64,000 bases of DNA, from positions 1-64,000 of the forward strand of contig JXTC01000077.1 of NCBI GenBank assembly GCA_002914845.1. The letters are read 5' to 3'. The notes under the pieces are model-generated. The model worked only from the letters and a program-made list of their open reading frames with translations. It was not told the DNA's origin and did not search any database. Made by a program: the position numbers and the translations under genes. The stretch is from Trema orientale. Lineage: Eukaryota > Streptophyta > Magnoliopsida > Rosales > Cannabaceae. Below, piece after piece: positions 34,301 to 43,616 of the stretch; position 1 is the stretch's first letter, and every line of letters begins with the position of its first letter.

Positions 34301-37300
34301 AACACTTACAACAATAGGGGATTCCAATCCCTGACCATTTTAGAAAATGAAAAACTACTAAAATACTTTACATCGTGCAATAGCTACACAAAGTCTAATC
34401 TTGTCCCATAAAGAATCCAAGGATTCTTCAGCTCCATCAAAAATCCTTCTATTACGTTCGAGCCATATAGTCCACAGTATAGCTAAAGCCGCCACCGTCC
34501 ATAGGATTCTTCCTCTTTTGTTAAACCGAAGCCCTTGGCCTAATTCCAACATGTCAGAACATGATCTTGAGACCACCCAACTATTACCAAACTCCATCAA
34601 CAATTTACACCACAGCTTTAGAGAAAAACTACGGTGAAGAAATAAATGATTATTTGACTCGTAGTCCCTTTTACAACGGACACACCAACCCGGAGATAAT
34701 AAGTGGTACGGTCTCCTTTTTTGTAATACATCATGTACATTCAATTTTCCCAAGACTATCAACCAAATGAATACCTTGACTTTAGAAGGGTCAGAGTTTT
34801 CCAAAAAAATTTGGCTACTGGAAGTTCTGTTCCACTAACGTTCAAATATCTTATCCCTAAGGTCAACACCATATAAGATTGGACAAGCGCCTCATCGGAG
34901 GTGTTGTTCCAAGTCAGCTTTCCTATATCAGTTCCTTGACTCAAGCGATTTAGCAAAGAGATCAGGCTACTAAACTTGAGAAATTCTAATCAACATTGGG
35001 AGTATAAATTAAACTAATAGTGTAATCAAGTATGAAAAAAAACTCTTCACTGTCGATAAGTTGTGTTACTAATTTTATATGCAATTTAACAGCTCACATA
35101 AGAGTACCGCCATTAGAAAGTTTCACATGTATACTACAATTCAAATCCACAGAAGTTCTATAAATAATCACAAAAGTAATTTTAACTTTGATTAATTTGT
35201 CAAAACTCACTCAAGAATGTAGACTGGCTCATGCATAAACCGTTTCAGTCCAGCTTCAAAAACATTGTGTGCCATCTGCAAGGATGTTAAAAGAATATTA
35301 CAGTGATTTTTAGATATTCTCCTCAAATGGAACACACTTGACATGTTTCTATTAATTAGTTATGAATATTTATTTTCCTTTCGAAAAACTAAGCAACACA
35401 TCATTTTCCAGTTTATAGCTTCCGTTCTCTCATTTGGCTGAGAAACCATAATAAATCACCTCATTTATATCTACAAACTACAAAAGTATAGATCATATGA
35501 AATTCTTCATTAACTAATTTCCACTAAGGAAACTTAAAATCTAAATCTAATTCAATCACATTCGAAAAGACATTAAAAACCTTTGGATCCTTGTCTAGGC
35601 AAAAGGCCATCATGGCATATGCCACATAGACATGGTATGTACAGTTTGGGGATTTCCGAGCATCTAGAAAGTACTTGCGAGCTGCTTCAACTCCCTCATT
35701 CCTCCTAAGAAAGCGAATAAACTGCCACATAAAGGATAGATATTCATTTATAAAAAATGGTCATAATTTTAATCAGAAGCTCTCGAATATTTTGCAAACA
35801 GTTTTTATTAGGTGATTAAACTTGTTTTATTAATCATAAGTATAATCACAAGCTGGGTAAATTCTCTGCACAAGCATGACAAACATCATTTACTGCTTCC
35901 ACGACCCACACAACATATGCGGGAGAAAATGTCCACTGGAACTTTTATGTCCTAAGCAATTCTTACTTGTATATGTGCAAGAGCTGTAGCATTAGCACTA
36001 TCCCCTAGAAAGCTCTCATATATTTTCTTTGCCGACTGCAAGAAAGCAGAAGCATAGTTAGAAGCCTAAGAAGAAAACAAGACCTAAAGCCTCAGGAACC
36101 AAGAATTCAAATACTGAAAACAAGATCTCCAATGTTTAATTACCGGAATTGCCCCGCGGGATTCCTCCAGCTCTGCATAAGCGTATCTTAGCATCTCTGA
36201 ATCTGATTAGAAATAATTTTTTAAAAAATAATAATAATAACAAAGAGAGAGAAGGAAACAATATACATAAGGTAAAAGGCACGAGTCTACATAAAAAATG
36301 ACACACAGACAAATGGTAAAATAATTTATTTGGACCAAAAACTACCATCAAACATCCTCAGAGAATAGTCAACTAGAAGTAGAAGAGGAAAAACAAGTGG
36401 GAATTGCTAAACAATCTGTGTGAGAATAGTATTAAGCTAAAGATCAGATAAGAAAAGTAAAATTACCAGGAAGAGCCTTCAAAGCTCTCTGAAATACTTT
36501 AATTGCAGAATCTATTGAACCACATTTTGCATGCCAGGTAGCATACTCATACCATATATCAGGATAATGGTACAGATACATCAGACACTGGATACCAAAA
36601 GTAAGCAATGAGAAAGTCATGAACATATCGAAGAAAGAGCACAAAGCATGGCATTACAATAACTTTATTGAAACCACTTCACAGTAAAGTTCTGCTTTGT
36701 ATTGAAATGTAAGTAATAATGTATCAGAAAGTGGTTAAGAGCACTGCTTGCACTGAAATCTGCGTGTTTCTCTCTAAGGAGTAAAATTTTTGGGACAATT
36801 AGAAATAAATATAGGAAGTGACTGAAAAAAAAAATACAAGGGTCCATTGGATCTAAAGAAGAAAAAGGAAACAGACAAATTAAGCTCGTTGAACTGGTTA
36901 TTAAGGCAAGCTGATCTGATTCTGAATCATGGGAGCTCTCATACATAAAAAAGATACTTAGTTCTTTTCTTTTTCTTGGGAAAAGTAAAAATGAATTATC
37001 AGAATCACATGATCTGCTTGAGGATTGAACAAATCATGATATGAAAACATGTAGCCATCACCTCAGACAGAGACAGGTATCAAGCAATTTATCTAGGACA
37101 TATGTCTGTTACCCATAATAAGGCAGAGGAAACTTTTTATAAGAACCATACTCAGCAAATTAATTAACAAAAAAAACAGCTATGTAGAGAGGATATAAGA
37201 ATTTTGTAAAGGAAAATTAAATGAAATACAAAGGACTATCTTTTTCTACCTGTTCATACGTGAATGTAATTCTCTTGTTGGATGATACGTTGTCTATCCT

Positions 37301-40300
37301 TTGTGGGTTTCCTCTGAATGAAATAAAAGAAATTATATTCAGATTTTAGATCATACTCTAAAATACCAAAATTCATAAGAGTGATGCATCAATAAAACCC
37401 AATAAATTCAATTTCCAGAAAAGGAATAGCATATTTTGAATCTAACTAGTCACAAAAGCCAAGGTGCTACTTTAGACACTTCATTCCTATACAAAACTTC
37501 TATGTGAGATTCAAAGTTTGCCATTATTAACTTCCCTGCAAAAACTTTTCCACAATGACTTTCTATCCTCCTTCCCACTTGTTGACTGCAATTTTTCTAC
37601 CACTTAACATTTCAAGGAAAAGTCTGAAATTGGGATCCCCTTCTTTAATCCATCTAATCTTTGATTTTTGCCACCACCAGAATTTCTCCTTTGCAACTAA
37701 TTGCTCAAACTTCCTATCAAGCTCATAAATCTTGGTTTTGATATCTAAATTATATTTCCCAATTCCTCATCAAACTTTTCAATTATTCTCATAATTGCCA
37801 TCTTTCCAAACCTCAAACTGCTGGAAATTTCTATATTCCATTCTTTTAAAATCCAATTTGCACATGATTCAGCTTTTTCATGAACAAATTAAATTATATA
37901 GTCCTTCCTGTTCCATTAACTCCAACTCACCTCCACCCACTCTCCGAAAATTAAAAAATAATAATAATAAAATAAAATAAAATCTACTGAATGAGCTCAC
38001 TGAAAACATAAGGATTATTCATATCGATGTTTACAAAAATCCAGAAATGTGTACCCAATAACAAAACCAACAAGTAAATTGTTTAATAAAATAACCATAA
38101 TAAAAAAATCCACAGCACAATTTGTTATATTAACTCTTTGAAGAGTTGAATAACATCTTTTATAAGAAGTTGAACGACACAATTTAAAGTTTAGGAAAAA
38201 GAAATAGATGTGTCATAATTCAATGGGTATTTGGTGCAATTTACCAAAATATTACAGTGTATGTGCATTTCTATCCAGTAGAACAATAATCACTTGTGCC
38301 TAAAACAATTGATTTTGCATGAAACATTTTAACGATAAGGGATAAAAGTGGATGTGTCATAATTCACAGGGTATTTACAGAAATTTACCATAAAATTAAC
38401 ATTGTAAGTGCCTATGCAATATTAATGCGTGTAAGTGTGCGCGTGTGTGCATACATTTGTACAATATGCAATTATCTCAAATATAATAAAAATCAATTGC
38501 GCCTAAAACAACACTAATGTTCATCTCCTAAGAAATATAGAAGCTTAGTACAGCTTCTTACTTTTCAAATTCTAACAGCTTTTTCCATGCCATCCATTGA
38601 ATTTCTTCCTGCAATAACTCAAAAACAAGAAAAGAAAACGACAAATTAGAATATGAAGTTTTAACATAAAAATTCAAAAGTAAAAGCAACTTTGAAAGCA
38701 CACAAGATATGGACTAATAAAAAATTAAAAAAGTAAAATTGCTACATCTATGTTTCGTTTCGTTTCGTTTCTTTTTCCCTTTTCTTTTTTTTTTTTGGTA
38801 AGAGAGAGAGAGCCTAACCCACTACAAGCTCTTCCTATAAAACCCATCTATGCACGCAAGTTACCGTACATTTACAACTTGGATGGTTTCAAATATCAAA
38901 GACCAGTCCTAGTTGTAAGATCACACGTTTTTACCCAAGTGAATCACCAATCACTAGCATAGATTATTTTTACTTCATTGCTTCAAATTACTTACGAACC
39001 TTGATGAGTGTTTGGATAATGAAAATCAAGATAAACAACAAATGAATTATATAGAAAAAGACAAAAAAACAAAAAAACAAAAACAACAACCAAAAAAAAA
39101 ACAAAAACAAAATCAAAATTTACTACAACAGAAGAGCAAAAAATTGCCTTGTAAGAGCCAGTTGGTGGTACGGCAAGCATATTCCAATCAATTTCATCAA
39201 TATATTTCTTGCGCTCCCTGTAGACAGCCCTAGCACTGTTAAATTTGGGTTGATATTCAGATATCAGCCCCTTTGCCTGCTCAATACGATATCATCAAAT
39301 TTCTCGTCTAATGTATAATTCAATAGAAAACACATACAGATATAAACAAGTAATTCACACTATGATTAAAACAGATCATATGTGCAATAGAAACCAACAA
39401 GTTACCAGTTGACGGCTAACAGAATTTTCAAAATTTTCATAATCCTTCCAAAGTTGTTCAATGTGATGCACAGGAGTAACAATGGCTCTTTGATATACTT
39501 TCCGCACAGCAATCATTCTTAATGACTCTTCCTGTGCATTTAATGCCTGCAATCATCTCGTTATGAAGAACAAAATTGTTTAATAGAAGCAATTGATGTA
39601 TGCTGTTCAACCTTGAGAGGTTCATAATTAAAGGCAGAAAACAGAGAAAGAAGAACAAACCGGCAATGACTTTAAGAATGTGATATACTCCATCCACACA
39701 GGTCCAGATGCTATATCTGCTCCTGGAATCAGTTTCATTGGGATCAAACATCATCAGACCACTTTAAATCACCAGTATAATAACATCCATCTAATCTTTT
39801 ATTTTTATTTTTTTTAACTTAGAACGAGGAAAAATTTAATTGATGTAGAGAAAATAAAGACACAAAATGAGAGCAAGAAATCCTTCTTGAAGCAAGGAAA
39901 ACAAAACTTAGATAACAACCTCTGTACACCTATTAACTGTAACTAAATTATTTACCAACGCTTTTTTTTTTTCTTTTTCTTTTTTTTTCCCCCAACCATA
40001 GTGCTCATATTTGCCAATATTAAATTCCTGGAGTGCAAGCTTACAGTGCATGACCATAATCCAAACTTTCGCACTACTATTGCAAAGAACACACAAATAA
40101 GGAGCCATAAAAGTTTTCCTTTTGCAGCAAATTTTTGTAATTATTAATCTTCCTAAGGGCAACCAGCCAAGAACATTACCCGAAGTTCAGTACCAACATA
40201 AGCTTTTCCAGATAAAATGGTAAGGATCAAAGAAAGGAACTCAAGGATTATTAATAAAGAACTCAAAAAGGTAGTTGTAAGAAAAATAAAATATAAAATA

Positions 40301-40990
40301 AGGTATTCCAACAAAACCTTGGAGGAAGAAACCCAAAATTTAGCTCTATTCCAAAGCTAATTCTCTAGTTTATTTTCTCCAACCAAATAACTACAAAACA
40401 TAGCAAAATTACAAATTACAAACCTTTGTGAAGCTATTATCTTTCCCCAAGATCAAAGCCTAAACTTTTTTACCAACAACAGTAGGGGGAAAAAATTGCC
40501 CACAAAGTTTAAATACCGAACTTCATTTAACAACTGAAACCACAATATTGATGCCAATTGGCAATGCAAGAACAATGGTTAATGCTCACCTTCTCGTGCA
40601 CTCCACAAAGTATAGTTCTATCCTAGGAATTCTTAGGCACCAATTAACACAATAAATCGAAAGGTCATTAAGTGCAAATGCATAAGGCTTTGCGGATAGG
40701 ATCTATATATATGATCCTATCCATAACAAAACAGTATAAACATCAATAACATCCATAAAGCTTGAGTGATAAGACACACCAACGTAGCTGAGCATAAAAT
40801 CAAATGCTTTTTTAGTTTCTTCTTGACCATCTAGCCCTTTCTTGTCATTGGCCTTTCTTATGAATCTAATGTAGCACCGCCTACAAAGCCAGCAAACATA
40901 TAATATAATGAAAGGGAAAGGAAAGAAAATTAGAAAACAAAAAGGTAGGCGCAGGGGTGGGGGTGAGAGGAAAAACAAAATAGGAGAGCG

Positions 40991-41026
<36 letters not shown>

Positions 41027-42583
41027 ACTAGTATTATAAAGTATTCCAAATTATGCTAACAAAAAATGCTTTAGAATTTTAGAGACAGAGAGAGACAGAG
41101 ACAGAGACAGAGAACTACTAGTATTATAAAGTATTCCAAATTATGCTAACAAAAAATGCTTTGGAATTTTAAAGACAGAGAGAGACAGAGACAGAGAACT
41201 ACTAGTGTTGTAAAGAATTCCAAATTATGCCAATAAAAAATGCTTTAGAATTTCAGAGTTCTCAGTCCAAATTATGCCAAGAACAATCATACGTACACCT
41301 GCTACAACGTGAAAGCAAGCATAGCTCACTAAGCAACACTTAATAAATTCTAGAAAATTCAAATAACATACCAAAGTGGAACTTGAAAACAATTTAATAA
41401 ACACCGACTAAATATCTGTTTTGTAGCATCATCATTATTTACAGCCATGTGTGCCTCCACATATTGCTTCCAATATTTTGCCTGAAGAGAACAAAAGATA
41501 GCGTCAACAGTTTATATCTCAATCCACATACGTGTTAAGGAGCCATATTATTGTTAGAAACAAGTACCGTGTTTCTTTACATAAAAAGGACACTTAAGTG
41601 CTCCATGTTATAGGGTGAAAATCAATTCTCCAATACCAGAAGAACTGAGCTCAACATTTTAGTTCTCTTAGGCTCCGTTTGGAACCCAGATTTTAGAGGA
41701 AAAAAAATTACAAGGAAAAAGTCACAGAAAAAGAAAGAGGAAAACATTTTTCCTACAAGTTTATAGAACTTTATTTTGACACTTTTGGTTTTACTAATTA
41801 ATGGGTCTAACATTCTATAAACTGAAAATTAACATCAAATCAAACTCTCACTTTTTTTTGAAAAACTTTCTATCATTTTTCGTTTCAATCCAAACAGGAC
41901 AAATAAAATCTCTTGAAATTTTTTCTCTCTCCCCCCAAAAATCCAAGTTCCAAACGGAGTCTTTTTCTTATAGTCATCGGTATTCGGAGAAAGTGTGCAT
42001 CCAGTCTCAAGTTGGGCATCAAATAATAAATAAAAGAGAACCACTACAAGTTTTAATGAACAGAAATACAAATGTTCATATTTCATATATAGATGAGTAG
42101 CACATGAGTAACAATCTAAAGGCATTCTACTGCCGAGGGCAGTTAAAAGAGCTTACAGCAGTAGGAAAGAGTGTGAGGAGCTGCTCGTATATGGGAATAG
42201 CCTCCGAAATAGGCAAACGCTGCAGAGACAAACAAGCTGAACAAGCTAAATTCAATTGCTTCCAAAACCATATTATAAGTAAGACTTAAGAAAAAGCATA
42301 GGGAAAAAAAAAAAAAAAAAGAGGGGGTTGGGGGGAGACGAAATTTGAAGTGGGTATTGTACAAACCAAGGCCTCGTTGGCTCGAATTTCGGCTGCTTCA
42401 ACATTGTATTTATCATCCATTGTTTTATCACTCGGGAAGCTTTTCTCCTGAAAATAATGCTATGTTAATATAACACAAAACCCAGAAAACAAAATCAAAA
42501 TTCAGGAGAAAAAAAAAAAGAGAGAGTTTTGAAGAAGAGGGTACCTTTGATTCGGGTTCAGGACGATCCTCAAGGGAAGCCAT
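26074..42583 (-). CDS. CSTF77: Cleavage stimulation factor subunit 77 (CstF-77/Suf), 23 exons
   Basis: The product is the HAT-repeat scaffold of the CstF complex. In the nucleus, CstF binds the GU/U-rich element downstream of the poly(A) site and joins CPSF in pre-mRNA 3' processing; CstF-77 dimerises and bridges CstF-64 and CstF-50. I could join 23 exons with 22 introns in frame (2316 bp, 771 residues), without a stop or frameshift. All introns are GT-AG except intron 8, which is GC-AG. The start is ATG 42581-42583 (MASLEDRPEPESK). A second Met at residue 23 (MDDKYNV) aligns better with the family N-terminus and is a plausible alternative start. The plant family length is about 730-770. Introns carry several transposon pieces, but coding exons are clean, so the gene looks functional. 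Confidence 0.95.
27905..28085. repeat. Hairpin-forming inverted repeat in CSTF77 intron 21
   Basis: The arms 27905-27979 and 28008-28085 are near-perfect reverse complements (outer tips GAAGACACGCTTAAATGC and its complement), with a 28-base centre. This could be a MITE or fold-back remnant, or a recent inverted duplication. A transcript through it on either strand would fold into a stem of about 75 bp. No clear TSD was found. Confidence 0.8.
29015..29181 (+). mobile_element. tRNA-derived SINE in CSTF77 intron 21, antisense to the gene
   Basis: A 167-bp element flanked by the 14-bp direct repeat TTTGCAATGACCAG (29001-29014 and 29182-29195). The head has a pol III A box-like GGCTAACTCAGTTGGTCC and a B box-like GGTTCAAATC. 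The body is GT-rich (GTGTGTGTGTTATTTT) and ends TAAGCCCCATTTTT plus poly(A). It matches the copy at 43178-43340 closely throughout. Confidence 0.88.
29748..30164. repeat. Long imperfect fold-back repeat in CSTF77 intron 20
   Basis: The arms are about 29748-29923 and 29957-30164, around a 33-base centre. Outer ends CTTATAGTGTACAAGGTG and CACCTTGTGTATTACAAG pair. Further pairs include 'gagtacaacac', 'cttccatct' and the inner 'tactaggtttttcctgtatt' block. Pairing is interrupted by mismatches and unequal internal loops, so the arms have diverged. The best guesses are a fold-back DNA transposon (MITE) or a long hairpin precursor of small RNA. Confidence 0.75.
32208..37313 (-). CDS. CSTF77: CSTF77 exons 10-18 (residues 258-534, HAT-C region)
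   Basis: Exons are 37250-37313, 36467-36587, 36144-36202, 35967-36035, 35581-35721, 35211-35275, 33554-33650, 33120-33179 and 32208-32360. They encode HAT repeats of the dimerising C-terminal half. Examples are YPDIWYEYATWHAKCG (288-303), FIRFLRRNEGVEAARKYF (363-380), CTYHVYVAYAMMAFCLDK (389-406), PVYILEYADFLTRLNDDRNI (426-445) and VWKRFIHFEQTYGDLASMLK (464-483). A Ser/Glu-rich connector (GTDEEGSSVLESSLQDVVSR) follows. Phases match at every junction. Intron 15 (33651-35210) holds a LINE insertion and intron 9 (37314-38561) an older LINE piece. Confidence 0.93.
34204..34836 (-). mobile_element. 5'-truncated LINE in CSTF77 intron 15
   Basis: A 633-bp insertion with a 16-bp TSD, AACGTTCAAATATCTT, at 34188-34203 and 34837-34852. 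The A-tail is seen as a T run (34206-34215). It keeps the end of ORF2: a zf-RVT domain (VKVFIWLIVLGKLNVHDVLQ; WCVRCKRDYESNNHLFLH) in a frame ending at 34358, then 3' untranslated sequence. It lies on the same strand as the host gene and is presumably spliced out. Confidence 0.9.
37545..37975 (-). mobile_element. Old LINE ORF2 fragment in CSTF77 intron 9
   Basis: On the minus strand a broken frame reads EKFWWWQKSKIRWIKEGDPN. This is the conserved linker between endonuclease and reverse transcriptase in plant LINEs (WxQKSRxxWLKEGDxN), preceded by LKEWN-type and 'IIEKFDEELG' helices. No tail or TSD was found, so the limits are approximate. It is a short remnant with no function of its own. Confidence 0.65.
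38562..42583 (-). CDS. CSTF77: CSTF77 exons 1-9 (residues 1-257, HAT-N region)
   Basis: Exons are 42545-42583, 42367-42447, 42157-42219, 41372-41481, 40780-40880, 39661-39722, 39406-39546, 39148-39276 and 38562-38608. They encode the N-terminal acidic stretch and the first half-a-TPR (HAT) repeats. Recognisable pieces are IPIYEQLL (about 49-56), KYWKQYVEAHMA (63-74), CYIRFIRKA (100-108), PVWMEYITFLKSLP (139-152), HHIEQLWKDYENFE (178-191) and WMAWKKLLEFEK (247-258). The HAT-N domain forms part of the helical arch. Introns 3, 4, 5 and 8 (675, 491, 1057 and 539 bp) are longer than their neighbours. Introns 3, 4 and 5 contain repeats annotated separately. Confidence 0.93.
39146..39150 (-). other. 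CSTF77: Non-canonical GC splice donor of CSTF77 intron 8
   Basis: The exon 8/intron junction reads AAG|GCAATT on the gene strand. Exon 8 ends at 39148 with GSYK, and exon 9 starts at 38608 with EEIQWMAW after a normal AG acceptor. No GT near the junction keeps the frame and the conserved residues, so a GC-AG intron is the simplest reading. Confidence 0.8.
39812..40162 (-). mobile_element. Possible LINE 3' end fragment in CSTF77 intron 5
   Basis: A T run followed by 'acttagaacgagg ... gagagcaagaaatccttctTgaag' resembles the 3' end of the LINE at 34204-34836 (T run, 'gacaagaaacgag', 'aagaaatcctccctcgaag'). A minus-strand frame with CVLCNSS...HCKLA is reminiscent of zf-RVT but decayed. No TSD could be fixed. 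Confidence 0.35.
40993..41270 (+). repeat. (GA)n microsatellite and three tandem units in CSTF77 intron 4
   Basis: A (GA)n run at about 40993-41024 is followed by three copies of a unit starting CTACTAGTATTATAAAG at 41025, 41115 and 41199 (spacing 90 and 84 bp). Each unit contains ATTCCAAATTATGC and a trailing GACAGAGA purine run that varies in length. Slippage in the purine runs probably accounts for the spacing difference. Confidence 0.88.
41671..41961. mobile_element. MITE (Tourist/PIF-Harbinger-like) in CSTF77 intron 3
   Basis: The terminal inverted repeats GGCTCCGTTTGGAAC (41671) and GTTCCAAACGGAGTC (ending 41961) bound a 291-bp AT-rich, non-coding body. The left flank is TTA, as expected for the 3-bp TWA target of this superfamily; the right flank is TTT, so the TSD is no longer exact. 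A related truncated copy lies at 43358-43613. Confidence 0.7.
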
Positions 42584-42915
42584 TGTCAAGTGAAGAGGGT
42601 TGAAAGTAGTAAAGGAAGGAGAGAGTGGAGTTAAGTGAAATCAAATTAGCTTTGTTGCTTTCTAAAACAAAGTTCCCAAAAACTGTTTCCGAAACTAATA
42701 AAGTTTCATTCAATCGGTTTTTTTTTTTTTTTTTTCTCTCATCAGTTGTTCCAATTCCTAAACGAGGTGGTCGGTCTCGTCTAGGTCGTTGCTGTGTGGG
42801 TCTGTTCTCGGTTGGGAAACTGGAAGTGGAAGTGAGGAAATTTTAATCTCAAAACAGTCTTTTAGGGTAGGTTTTTTTTTTTTTTTTTTTTTTTTTAAAG
42901 TGAATTATCATAAAT
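42584..42915. promoter_or_regulatory. Upstream region of CSTF77
   Basis: This is the 5' untranslated region and promoter area on the minus strand. It has poly(T) runs on the plus strand at 42719-42735 and 42872-42897, and a somewhat GC-richer patch at 42750-42840. I cannot place a TATA box. Beyond 42915 transposon sequence begins. Confidence 0.35.
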
Positions 42916-43098
42916 AAAAATAGGGCTGTAGAAGCGTCTACAGTAGGAGCGCCTAGGGCCCTGTTTATTCACCATTGAATGAGAATCTGTATATAAATAG
43001 ATTCTCCACAGATTCTCGTTATTCTCCACAGATTCCCATCCAACGATAATTAAGGCATGACCCTACGTAGGAACGCCCCTACCGTAGCCATCTCCATA
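42916..43098. mobile_element. Candidate small inverted-repeat element upstream of CSTF77
   Basis: The left end (GGGCTGTAGAAGCG...ACAGTAGGAGCG) and the reverse complement of the right end (GATGGCTACGGTAGGGGCG) share loose GTAGG-GCG motifs around a body containing 'attctccacagattc' twice. The similarity is weak and no TSD is fixed. Confidence 0.3.
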
Positions 43099-43177
43099 AA
43101 AATAATTATTAACGACCAGAAAGGATTTTCAAGTTTTTTTTTTAGCCCTTTGTGTACATAATCACATTTTTTCACAG

Positions 43178-43340
43178 GCCAACTGGGGTTAGCTCAGTTG
43201 GTCCAAGACTTGTGGGAAGTGTGTGTGAGTTTGGGGGCGTCAGGGGTTCGAGCCTTGGTAGAGTGTGTGTGTGTTATTTTCCTTTAATTTGTAGTAAGTG
43301 GTGGTCATTAGTTAAGCCCCACTTTTTAAAAAAAAAAAAA
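43178..43340 (+). mobile_element. tRNA-derived SINE, second copy, with 17-bp TSD
   Basis: A 163-bp element flanked by a perfect 17-bp direct repeat, ATCACATTTTTTCACAG (43161-43177 and 43341-43357). It shows the A box-like GGTTAGCTCAGTTGGTCC, the B box GGTTCGAGCC, a GTGTGTGTGTTATTTTCC body, a TAAGCCCCAC end and a poly(A) tail. The intact B box and perfect TSD suggest a younger insertion than the intronic copy. Confidence 0.92.
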
Positions 43341-43357
43341 ATCACATTTTTTCACAG

Positions 43358-43613
43358 AAGTCGGATTTTGAAGGGAAAAAAAATATAAAAAAAAGAAAGA
43401 AAATATTTGTCTTAAAAATTTAGAATTTTATTTTCATATTTTTAATTTTACTAATTAATATGTTAACATTTTATATACTAAAATATAATATTAAATTAAA
43501 TTTTTATTTTTTCGAAAAAAAAAATTATCATTTTTTGTTTTAATCCAAAAAGAGAAAATAGAATCTTTTGGAATTTTTTTTTCCTTCTAGAAATCCAAAT
43601 TCCAAACAGAGCC
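43358..43613. mobile_element. Truncated MITE related to 41671-41961
   Basis: The body (for example 'attttactaattaat', 'tttttgttttaatccaaa') and right end (AAATCCAAATTCCAAACAGAGCC, followed by TAA) match the intronic MITE. The left terminal repeat is not recognisable. Confidence 0.5.
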
Positions 43614-43616
43614 TAA

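Noticed and set aside
34759-34956. Extension of the intron 15 LINE frame to 34956
   Set aside because: The 16-bp TSD ends at 34852, so the frame beyond it is host intron sequence read through by chance.
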